Positions 22,906 to 33,633 of a stretch of DNA of 64,000 nucleotides are shown piece after piece. This DNA is from Branchiostoma floridae (taxonomy: Eukaryota > Chordata > Leptocardii > Amphioxiformes > Branchiostomatidae): positions 8,204,197 to 8,268,196 of the forward strand of contig NC_049984.1 in the NCBI RefSeq assembly GCF_000003815.2, given 5' to 3'. The notes under the pieces were generated by a model. It was not told the origin of the DNA. It saw only the letters and a list, made by a program, of their open reading frames with translations, and searched no databases. A program made the position numbers and the translations under genes. How positions within the stretch are numbered: position 1 is the first letter of the stretch; each line of letters opens with the position of its first letter.

Positions 22906-25900
22906 TCATTTCCCAGTCTCCTCCTTGCCTACGTCTGCTGCTATGACCTTGTTGAAGAATTCAGGGTCTTCATCTTCATCCAAGTTATCAAACAGACTGG
23001 GCATGTCGTCAATGTTGGCTGGGGCATATTCAATTAGTTCCTTTCCTAAAAAAAAAAGTCAAAGAAAAACTATCTTAGAATATCCCAACTAATGATCAAG
23101 AGTGGCCTCAGATGGCTAAGCTAGTGGCTAGAGATTTGATTATTGGCTAGATGTTGGGCCCTTGCGAAAGGCATTAACCACAACTTTCATTACTCCACCC
23201 ATGTGTAAAAATCAGGAGATCCTGACTTTGGTTGGAGAGGTAAAAGGCAATGAAAAGATATTGTACTTTCTTCATATGAGTTTTGTCATACACACAAGGC
23301 TTACTTAGGCCCAAGCTTTAGCTACTGAATCTTTAAAATGTAGCATTGGATTAATCTTTCCCAGTGCTAGACTTTCATATTTGCTGTAGGAAAAACAAGT
23401 TTTTAGTACAAAAGAAGTAAACAATGTTGTACATGAGTGTAAGTCTATCTAGGAAATATCAGTACATTAATGTTCCTGTATTTGTACCTAAGTGATTTGT
23501 GCATTACTGGGTAGACATCCTTACTAGAAAGTGTGAGAACTGGACACTCAAAGTACCTTTACCTGCAGCCTCTGCGGAGGCCATACTGGCCAGGTCCTGC
23601 TCATTCCGGTTGTGGGTCTCCGACAAGGAGTCTAACAGGGCCTGGAGTACACCAAACAGGGAGACATTACATGTTACAACATCCGGACACAAGAACTGCC
23701 TATTCTTCAACGTTAGTGCTGTGACAAGTTAAGATTTTGGGGCAATCAACTTTAAACAAGTTCTGTCGTTTTGTTGCAAGTTTAACATTCCGAGTGAATA
23801 GAGAGTCTTAAGCAGAAATTGAGTAAAACTATATTTGAGCCTCATTCTCCTACACAGGGTCTCATCCATCTATACAATATACCCTGGGTAGGCTCTGATA
23901 AATCTGGCTGAAGTTTCAAACTTTTGTGGGCATGGCCTCTAACCAGCTGTCAGCCAATCAGAGCATTGCTTTATATGTTTAATTTAGGTAAAGCTGAGCT
24001 CTGATTGGCTGACAGCTGGTTAGAGGCCATGCACACAAAGGCAGAAACCTCAGACTGGTTAAGCAGTGCCTCCCCAATGTGTAATGTATAGGCTCTGCGT
24101 GGGAGAATGTTTGAGCCACTATATGTTTACATCAGTCATACAGCCAACACAGGGCCTGGTAAGCGCATGCTGGGTATTTATTGTCCTGCCAGCATTGGTC
24201 CATCCAACAAACTTGAAGCAGACCCTCAGGGCTAGGGCCTGGGTCCATCCGACAAATTTGGGCCTGTGTACGTGTATTCACCTGTCTTTCATTGGCTGTT
24301 TCTGGCAGGACAAGTCCTGCCCTGTTAGCGTCTACGAGGTGTGTCCTCCAGTCCTGCAGCTGCATATGGGAGGCCAAAATAGTTCTGCGTATCATTTTTA
24401 ATCCTAACACAGAGAGTTGTTTACAGGTGGCAGATGGCTTTGTTAAAAGCAGACAGTGTAGATGATGATTGAATGTTGAATGACAGAGCAATTATTTCTA
24501 CTGCTCATCCAGAATCAAGACTGCTATAAAAAGGAGCGTTGACTGCTTGGTGATGCCTCTAGGGTGAGACGAATAATACATGTGTAGTGTGCATCTTTTT
24601 AAATTCCAGAAGTTGTACAGGCATCTTTTTGAATGTCTGGGCATACATAGTTTTTGTCTCAAAGAAAACCCATGAGGATACCGTTCTAAAAATGCCCAGT
24701 ATTGTATGTAGGAAAAATTTGTACAAGCAATCACTTTTCTTGGATGTTTTGTTGAAAAATACAGTCTTTTATTTTCTTCAGTTTTGTCCCCCTATCATTT
24801 CTCAAATCCTTCTTGGGAATAGCAAAGTATCCCTGACATACACTGACATTCATATCAATCGATTCTTTCATACTGACCGTTGAGTCCGACATCAGAATGC
24901 TGGGCTCGTTTGGAAGCAGGTTGAAGACATCGGTCAGCTGCGAGGCGTCCAGACTGAAGTTTCCGCTCTGCAGCAGGGACTGGATGGAGTCCAGACTGGA
25001 CTGGATAGTGTCCACGTGGACGTCCATGTCTTGCCTGGAACAAGTCGGATGCACACATCGGCTTTGTGCACCAGCCCCACTTAGTCTTAAACGAACCACA
25101 CAAAAATTCACACAGAGACAGTACCAATGAATCACACATTGCTGAGTACATGGAAAAATTCACATAGAGACAGGATATGCAGTACTGATAAATCACACAT
25201 TGCTTAGGACATGGAAAAATTCATACAGAGACAGGGTATGTAGTAGCCTGCGTATCAGCCTGGTTAGTTTACTGGGGCTCTCATAGGCTGATACTCAGGC
25301 TTGGTATGTAGTACATGCACTAGCAAATCACACATTGTTCAGCATACACAGATACACATGTATTCACATAGAGAGACAGGGTATGTAGTACGAATTCATA
25401 GTTTTAATGAGAATGAAACAAAAATGTAAAAGTTAAGGGAACCCACCTGCAAAATTGCTTAGGAGGAGTGTTGTGTACTGCGACAGACATGTCTTGTGGT
25501 TCCTCTTGTACAGGTAAAGTGCTCTCGGCAAGCCCCTACATGTAGAAGATATTAAGAGGTTTGGACTCAAAACTACTTGCCTCACTGTCTGTATTTGTAG
25601 ACTCACCTTTATATGTTTGTGTTACCATGGATATTTTCGTATTAGCAGGAACCAAAGTTTATTCTAATCTATGATAACCAGTTGTCATGCACAGCTTTCC
25701 TATTGTAATCACGCAACTAAGTGATGTCATCTAAATTGATGTCATCCAAATTGATTGGTTCCTTGACTGGCTGTCCTGGACCTGGTGCCCAATCTTGATG
25801 GAAGTCTAGATTGCCCAGGTAACCAATTGTCCGAAACTCCTTGGAAATACTCTAAATTATCTTTCTCAGGCATGTCTGTACATTGAAAATGCAATCTTCA

Positions 25901-28900
25901 ATTCTGTAAAGACACTGGAGAGGGAAACTGGCCACAAATGCAACAATTATAGCTATTAAACCAGGGCTCTAGCCAGCTTGAAATTTTCGTATGCAAAAGG
26001 GCGCCGACACACATTGTCAACAATCATAACAATAGCAGGACAAACAGTGTGTGGCTTTTACGGCCGTGGACGGCGTCCCCAAGCCGCCTGTAGCTTCCAC
26101 CAAGAATTTTTGTCCGTCAAGGTTGACGGATTGGTTTAAAAAATTTTCTGTCACATGCAGCAAATTTCCGTCAATTGACGGAAAAACGGACGCTGGCTAG
26201 AGCCCTGTATTAAACATTAGGCAGGAAGTTGATAATTGCCCCTGCCATGTTGTCTGTTTGTTGTCCGGATATTTCTCAACATTTAGCAGAACTGCCTTAG
26301 GCTTGTGTGGGTGTTACTGTACGGAAATTTTGCAACATTTCACAGAACTGGCTTGGGTGGGTGTTACTTTCGTAATTTGTTTTCGTATGCAGTGGACTGT
26401 TTTAAATGGTCAGTCACCCAAGTCGTGGCCATATTCAAAAGGCAAAATTATCAACACACCAAATACGACATCAGTATTTTCAACATTGTTAAGCTCATGT
26501 GAAAACATTGTGGAGTGTTTAAAAGCCATATCCTTTTTTTTGAGGTAATATTCAGCCAACTTTTCCGAACTGACTTTATGTAAATTGTATGGGTAGGAAT
26601 GCACCAGCTTCTGGCAAGTGAAAACCACCTCGATTTAACCAGTAGCAACTGGCATACCTGACCTTAGTATGTAAATGGTTTAATCTAGGTCAGCTTCTCG
26701 GAAATTATATCAGGACGAAATCTTCCATCATGTGGAGAGGGAAACTGGCCGCCCACGCAACAATAAATTATAGCAATTTAACAATAGGTAGGGAGTCAGG
26801 AAGTATAATATATACCTATCATCTAGGTCAGCTTCTTGGAAATAGTATCAGGACATCCTGACACCAGGCCCATGACGACTAGGGTTGAGTTAGAATTAGG
26901 GTTGAGATTGGGGTGAATGAATTTTTTTTGCAAAAACTGATTTTTATTTGGTTTGTTTTAACTTGACAGGCCCAGCATCAAATACCCATTCTGTACCAGT
27001 CCATTGGGCACAGGGTAAACTACGTTTAACATTCAACCTATGGTAGCTATGGTAGCCATCTGTCACCAAAGTTGTGTTACCCTTGTCAACTAATGCATAC
27101 TGCAACACACCTGCATGAATGCTGTGGGTGAGAAGGCTTCGTCCACCAGCCCTTCAGTAGGCACTCCCGCCATGTCAGCACCGGTGGCCGACGTCACTGA
27201 TGTCGGGATGAAAGGCAGGGAGGTGGGGATGGGCAACGAAGAAGTGGTCTGCACTGAGCTGGCTGACGTCCCCGGGGTCTCAGAATAGGGGGGAGGGGGT
27301 GTGGTCACATCTGGTCCACTGCTGCTAACCTGGATGACAATACCACATCACTTGTTACACAGCAAGACCTGTAAAAAAACCTTCTACAATCAAAACAGAC
27401 TCATGGTCATTATGTCAGCAAATACAAAACAGAAAGAAACAGCAAAATACATGTATATACTTTATTTGAATGTACACTCCTTATTCCAAACCAAAGGCAC
27501 AACCTTACCATTGGTGGAGAGGTCGGCAAGACAACGGTCGGCAACCCCTGCCCGCTGAAGGATGCCAGGTCTGTGACGTCTGATATGATTGGTCCGGAGG
27601 AGGAAGGGGAGACCTGCTGCGGCTCCACCGGTTGGTTCTTCACGTGTCCAATCACAAGCGAGGAAAAGAGAGAAAAAGGTAATGAGCAATTGCACATATT
27701 GAAATATAAATGGCTCCACCCTAGAGGTGATGCCATAAAGTACAAATGGGTAGCCCAAACAACTTTCATCTGCCAATGTTTAGACTTTCATCTGTCAAGA
27801 TATTTCCTTTAATCTTACTATTTTAGGATACTTAGAGTATGGTACTATTAGCACACAGTTATGTGTGTTGCAAATGACCAACAAGCCTTGGGAGTCAAGT
27901 TCAAGCCAAAGTCCTTACCGTGAATGGCTCTGTCTCTGAAGTGTTATGCAGTGACAGCTGCCGGGTATATCTGGGCACCTTGCTTGTGCTGGGCATGGCA
28001 TCACCATAGCTGTCCTCTATTGCCAAAGTCCTGCAAACAGCACAAAATTCAGAGGTTCAAACATCTACATGCTAAAAACCTGAGAGAACAAGTATAGACA
28101 TGCCAAAAAGTAGTTACTCAAGCAACTGGATATGATTTTGGAAACTACTTTTGAGCGTATCTTATTACCTGGATGTAACTACTTTTTGGCGTATCTTATT
28201 ACGTGGATGTCTAACCTACATCGACGTAACAAGTATAGACCTTTATGACTTCAAAAATAAAATAGTGCTAATAGCTATAAGTAAGTCTTTTTAACGAAAG
28301 GCCGTGCATATAATTTCCTGACCTCCTCTTGATGCCGATGCGCCTGTTGGGCTGTACCAGTGTGACCAGGAACTGAATCAGCTTGTTCACAATTTGCTGC
28401 TGTTTGTGGTGCTTCTGTCTCAGGCTGGCAACTTCTCTCCATAAGGCCTCATTTTCCCTGGATGTGGAAACAAGGTTATTATCATTAGCACAAAGTTTAA
28501 GGTGGATGGAAAGATGATCTCGTGGTTAGGAGTTGTTGACTTAGAATCTAGTAAATGTTCTGGGTTCAATTTTTCCTCCCCCCATTGCTGTATCCACTTG
28601 ACACCTATTCTCTCATTGACTCAGTACCTAGTTTCGGTTAGGGATGTATTCTTGGATGGGACATAAAATCAGAGGCCCTTTGTTTGAGGACAACCATACC
28701 ATGGGTACGTTTAAGATCCCACCACACTTATCAAAAAGAGTAGAGGTCCTTCCTGGTGTGAGCGAATCAAACCTTCAGTCTTACGCAGCTTAAACTTACT
28801 GCAGAGAACTGGAGTGTTTCACCATGAACCAAGTCAGTTCAGGTGTGTTACCCCTAAAGGTGGCTTATCGGCTATGCGAAGCAAACTAACAAATAAAAAG

Positions 28901-31900
28901 ATGGTTAAGTACCACTAGACACACAACAACAAAAATAAAAAGGACATGAGAGAACTCACTGTTTCATAGAATGCAGCCTGGTGTCGATGTTCTCCTGTTT
29001 GCCTCTCATCGACTTCACATCACTCAACACACGGGACATGTCCTCGTGTCTCAGCCTCAGGTCGTCCGCCTTCACCACAGAAACCTACAACAACACACTT
29101 CATTAGGGGGGTTCTCAGGATAACCCGTCTTGGGTTAGGGGAGGGAGAGCAATGAAGATAAATTAAGGGGTAAGTGTACTAGAAAGTGTCCTTTGTTGGT
29201 TTGTAAATACACTGGAGACTGGGACAGTTAGGGAAGTCCTCTTGGATGGGACATAAAGCCAGAGGTCCTGTGTTTCAGGACAGCCACACCTTCAGCATGT
29301 TAAAGAACCCTCCAAGCATGTATAATAGCCTGCTAACACCACAAGTCCCAAGCCTTTGCACAAAAAAAGCTGACACAAAAGGTACCTGTGGACAGCACAC
29401 CTGTCAACGCAGTACAGACAAACTACAACTATGAAGAAAAGTATAGCATTCACCGGCGCCCCAACCTTCCTCTTAATATGTTCCAGGAGATTCGGTTTCC
29501 CGCGAATGAAATTCTGGTGGCTGAATTCCATGTCGTCACGGTCTGCCTTCAGTCCGCCAGACTCGACATTCATCACCTTCCTGAATCCATCTGTGGAATA
29601 CAAGTTGAAGACATTGATACAAGAATGTGTATGTGGAGGGGTGTGTGAATCATATAAACTTCATCACATAAAAAATTAGGAAGCTTGTTTTTGGTTCATC
29701 ATGTCTTCTTAAATTGTACATCAGATGCATTGTATATTACATATACTAGTAATTGGAAAGCTTGTAATTCAAAACCCTTTACAGTGATACAGGCATCCCG
29801 TCTGTTATGATCAAACATTCATGGGTTCAGCACTGGGGCCACTATGTAGGTAAGTATCAAAAGAAAAGTGCTGAATTTTCTCTTGATCATACTCCAGTTG
29901 TTTCTTTTATGATAAGCATAATGTGCTATATCAATGGAAAGCTTGTATGTTTCCTTTGAAATGATACCTTGTTTGCCATGATCACGCTTTTGTACCATGC
30001 AACCATGGATGATTTGCCATGGGGCACAAGCGTATTTTTCATAGTAGTCTATTTAATCATGTCAATAGTAACAATAGTTCAGTTGGCACATATTGAAGTT
30101 CGTTCACACCAATTCAGAGCCTGCTTGGCAATATACCGTATTTGTATTGGCAGACTGGTTAAGTCAGCAGGTAAAAATTTAAATGTACAGGTAGTAGGAA
30201 ATTGTATCTAAATATAGTTTTGTAATAAAAAAAAGTGTTATATATGTACTATGAAAAAAGTATGGTACTATGAAAAAAGTGTGGTTCTATTTTATGCAAA
30301 TGAGTTCATAGTACCACAGGTTGGAGTATTGCAAAGTCAGTTAAGGTGTGTTACACCTGAAGGTGGCTTATGAGTGACTGACTTCATAGTACCACACTTT
30401 TTTCATAGTACCACACTTTTTTCATAGTATCACACTATTCTGCACTATGGGGATATAAACACAGTAATTGAATGGTTCTGGTTGGCTGAGGCCTGAGGGG
30501 TAATGGCCATGTTCTAAATGGGGAATCCCACACCCTAGTTTCACTTCCTCTTCTGTAAATTGATATATTTTTCTATCATCAACGAGATTTTTCCATTTGG
30601 CAGCTTTATTTTGTGTTGTAAGAAAACTGTGTCACTACTATATATTGAACAATGATGTTATTTCTTTTATTGGTACGTCTTATAGAAATATTTTGGTCAA
30701 AAACAATATAACAGTTGGCACGTATTCCAGGTTGTTCAACCTACTGCAGTGCTTTTTTGGCAAGGATTCAATCTGACCACAGTCTCCAGTGCAACTCTGC
30801 TTGGAAGGAGGCCATAATGTTTACAAAAATCTCTGTCTGGATAAGGCCACACTGAATCGATTATATGTAATGCAGCCAAATACTCAACAATTTTTGTTCA
30901 TTTCCCCACATAAGTTTTTTTTCTTGCCCAACTCTTTTCTATGCATGCTTGCATCAGTTTTGCCTTATGAAACAACACTCAGTCTGATACAACCTGTGTA
31001 AAGCTAATCTGGCATGTTTGGAAGGAAATCCTAATCAGATAATCTGCTCCAGATTACCTAGGCTCAAGGGACTGGTGTGTTAATGGAAGGTTTAGCAAGT
31101 CAAGGGCAAATGACTGTGCAGTGACAAAGACAGTGAGGACTCCTTCACCATTTTGTACTTTACAATTTTGTACTGCCTTAACAAGCCAACAAACAATTTT
31201 GTACCTCTGTTTGAGTTTTTGTGAATTTCTTAATGATGACTACAGTTTCTTTGGGACTTAATCAACTACTTACTACTAGTAGTACATACCAAATTTATAG
31301 TTACACACATACATCAAGACTATGAAGCACAAACAAATGCAACCAAAAACAGTACTGTTACCCAAGTCAGAAGTGATTTCCCGGAGGTAATATTAAAATA
31401 CTAACGTTACACTTGTATTTTCTCAGCTGACCTGTACCTAAAGTTTGTTCTCAATCTGAAAAACTTACACATGTTGAGTTGTCGAACAAAGCTGGCCATG
31501 TTGTTGTGTTTGAAGAACTTGGGCAGGACTTCTTTGGCAAACCTGGCCTGGTCATACACATGGAAGCTTGTTCCATTCTGGAAAAGGAAACAATGTTGTA
31601 CTTGAAGACCACAAAAATCTAATTTGCTTTTTCTTTCTTCACAATTAGCCTTGCAACAAACTCACAATTATGCATTTGTATTATAAGCATATCTTGAATT
31701 CTTGATACACGTATACAACAATGTGTTGTCCGTAACACAGATACTGCATTTTTCATACAATCATTATTACAACTTTTCCTGTGAGATCTACCAACACAAA
31801 TTGAGATATTTGCCACTGTAAAATTCAGTCTATGACAGCTGTTCTATGAGTATGTATGACAACAGAGATTTACCTCCTCAGGGAGGAAAGGGGCATGTTA

Positions 31901-32846
31901 TTGTTAATGCAAATTATGCAAGACAGAACACATGCTTGTTCACGCTGTGGTGACTTCTTGTTGAGGGGTCACGGTGAAGAACGTTTACATCTTGCAAAGG
32001 CTGATACCATATAAAAAGCAACATTTCAATTACAAATGTACGACCGTATCGTCACTATCATGATAAATACTGAATAGTTGATTAAAAAAGAAATAAAGTG
32101 CACCAGCTTGCATTCAAACCCACGTCAAAATTAAAAAAAAACTAATGAGGCTAATCCTAAACCCCCAAATTATCCTCTACGCCACAAAAACATCATGGTG
32201 TGAACAATTGTTGTTCATATCAGTGATATGGCATCAACTTGATAACTGACAAGGACGTTTCAGGAGTGGGAAGCCATGAGTGTGAAACAAACGTGAACAT
32301 AATTCATAATTGACATTATAATATCTGAGGCTGCCCTTCTGCAATAGCGATTCAGCATTGCAACACACAAATCTTGGTGGCCTAGATTAACCAGTGAAAT
32401 GCAAAACGTCCAAATTACTTTAAGTACAATTCTATATCGGTAAAATTTACACACAAAATCATCAACTTGATGATTTTCTAAGTCCTTGGTTATGAAAGTG
32501 CGTCTAGCAAAGAGCAAAGTTTCACTTCAATTTCAAAAATTGAAAAACCTCGAACATAATGAAACTGTCTCTTCTCTTGATTTCCGAATGTTGTAAAGCA
32601 GTAGCCCTAAACAAACAATTTCTATGCATGCAACAGAATACGCAATCTATTAACAAACAGATGTAGAGATTCCTAGTTGTATGCGCGTTTGTTAGTTAGT
32701 TGGTGCACATAAATTTTCCTGCTCACCGTGCTCCAGAAGATGAGTTCGTTGGTGGAAGGGTCCTCCACAAGCGTCCATAGCTTCGTCAGGAAGGCGGGGA
32801 CCGCGCCGCCGGACGACTCCGTCCCTCGGTGGTCTCTTGAACTCAT
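22906..32846 (-). CDS. HSF1: Heat shock factor, HSF1 type
   Basis: Twelve exons: 32727-32846, 31469-31577, 29466-29590, 28960-29084, 28323-28457, 27919-28030, 27509-27637, 27111-27329, 25447-25535, 24878-25034, 23563-23641 and 22906-23045. They give 512 residues (human HSF1: 529). HSF1 trimerises under stress and activates chaperone genes through GAA/TTC repeats. Exons 1-3 form the winged-helix DNA-binding domain ([33 protein letters not shown]). Exons 4-5 are the HR-A/B coiled coil, ending [13 protein letters not shown]. Exons 6-8 are Ser/Pro-rich regulatory sequence. Exon 10 (about 388-440) matches HR-C and the activation region ([16 protein letters not shown]). The acidic end [12 protein letters not shown] closes the protein. 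All phases agree. Vertebrate HSF1 is also divergent from BOP1. If the animal predates the vertebrate duplications, this would stand for HSF1/2/4 together. Confidence 0.93.
23843..24109. mobile_element. Fold-back MITE, AGGCTCTGCTA family, copy 4 (best preserved)
   Basis: It lies in HSF1 intron 10. The ends are CATTCTCCTACACAGGGTC and CTCTGCGTGGGAGAATG. The inner arms CTAACCAGCTGTCAGCCAAT and its complement pair nearly perfectly around an AT-rich 40-bp loop. Confidence 0.75.
25900..26850. repeat. Diverged local duplications in HSF1 intron 8
   Basis: GAGAGGGAAACTGGCC followed by a CAACAAT/TATAGC stretch occurs at about 25918 and 26738. GTCAGCTTCT plus GGAAAT..TATCAGGA occurs at about 26690 and 26832. 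Near 26265-26380 a roughly 75-bp unit ending TGGGTGTTAC is repeated. These are imperfect local duplications. Confidence 0.5.
25962..26207. mobile_element. 246-bp hAT-like MITE with an 8-bp target duplication
   Basis: The termini are CAGGGCTCTAGCCAGC and GCTGGCTAGAGCCCTG. The flanking direct repeat is TATTAAAC (25954-25961 and 26208-26215); 8 bp is the hAT hallmark. The interior has no gene. It sits in HSF1 intron 8. A diverged second copy of the surrounding sequence at 26738-26790 lacks the element and shows the unoccupied state. Confidence 0.8.
28497..28790 (+). repeat. tRNA-derived SINE in HSF1 intron 4
   Basis: The head reads GATCTCGTGGTTAGGAGTTG with a B-box-like TGGGTTCAAT. The body contains GGATGGGACATAAAATCAGA and ends near CTTCCTGGTGTGAGC. 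It is the same family as 1740-2072, in the opposite orientation. Confidence 0.6.
29215..29400 (+). repeat. Partial SINE body in HSF1 intron 3
   Basis: TTGGATGGGACATAAAGCCA, GGACAGCCACACC and the following stretch match the 3' body of the SINE at 28497. The tRNA-like head is missing or too diverged to see. Confidence 0.5.
30234..30437. mobile_element. Fold-back element built from GTGTGGTACTATGAAAAAA
   Basis: It lies in HSF1 intron 2. The left arm has repeated TACTATGAAAAAAGT words and the right arm their inverted forms (ACTTTTTTCATAGTA). The centre holds GTGTGTTACACCTGAAGGTG, a motif also found near the SINE tails at 28838 and 59975. Confidence 0.65.
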
Positions 32847-33633
32847 CACGGTGAGAAATCTGAGCTTTAAAGATGCCCTCTAAAGCTGGAAAATCGCCAC
32901 GGCCAAGTGCAAGTCCGATCTAGATGAGTCACGAGGCGGCCATGACAGGTGCGCACAAGCTACGTAAATATTTTGCGTCATGGACATCCCGCAGGGTCTC
33001 GCGAGATTTCAGAGAAGTAGCCGAAATTTTCAAGCAGATGTGTGGTATTACTTCATCACCTCTGGGACGGTGGTACCGGTGACGTGTGTTCAGATATAAC
33101 TCAAGATTCTCTTGATACATGTGTATGAATTTTCGTATATGGTCCCTTATAAAAATTGGCATTTGAGACACCCTAGAAATTCTGGTACTGCAGCATCACA
33201 GGCCATAGACAGCTGGTCTTCCTGGCAAATACTAACGTTAACGTTATGTCAATGACCTCAATATGGCTTTGAATTTGACTTAGTTGTAAGCACCTGCATA
33301 AACTTTATAGTAAATGATAAGACTAGAGCTGTGGCATCAAGAAGTTGAAATGATACTTCAAGGTCGTATGAGAAATTCAATTCTACTTTTTCTTTTGAGG
33401 ATTTTTCGAGACTATCAAAACTTTCCTCACGGGGAACATGTCATAAGCTTAGCCAGGATTAAGAAATAAAAGATTAGAACTATTCAAATGAGTTTTTCAT
33501 GAATAAATTAAGTCTCAAAGAAACAAAAATTTTACACAAATTCTTGCACAAAAATTATGGAACTCCCATGAACCAGATGCTCATCTATGAAAAGCGCCAC
33601 CTATCTCCAGAAAATTTTACTGCAGATAACGTT
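32847..33633. promoter_or_regulatory. HSF1 upstream region
   Basis: This 0.8 kb should include the HSF1 5' UTR and promoter. Apart from the TCTCGCGAGA element I see no clear motif. From about 33580 the sequence (GCCACCTATCTCCAGAAAAT, then TACTGCAGATA) is paralogous to 42637-42680, downstream of the second Kelch gene. Confidence 0.5.
32997..33006. promoter_or_regulatory. TCTCGCGAGA palindrome upstream of HSF1
   Basis: The perfect 10-bp palindrome sits about 150 bp upstream of the HSF1 start codon. In vertebrates this element marks promoters of housekeeping and ribosome-related genes and is bound by BANP. Its function here is inferred from the motif and position only. Confidence 0.55.
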
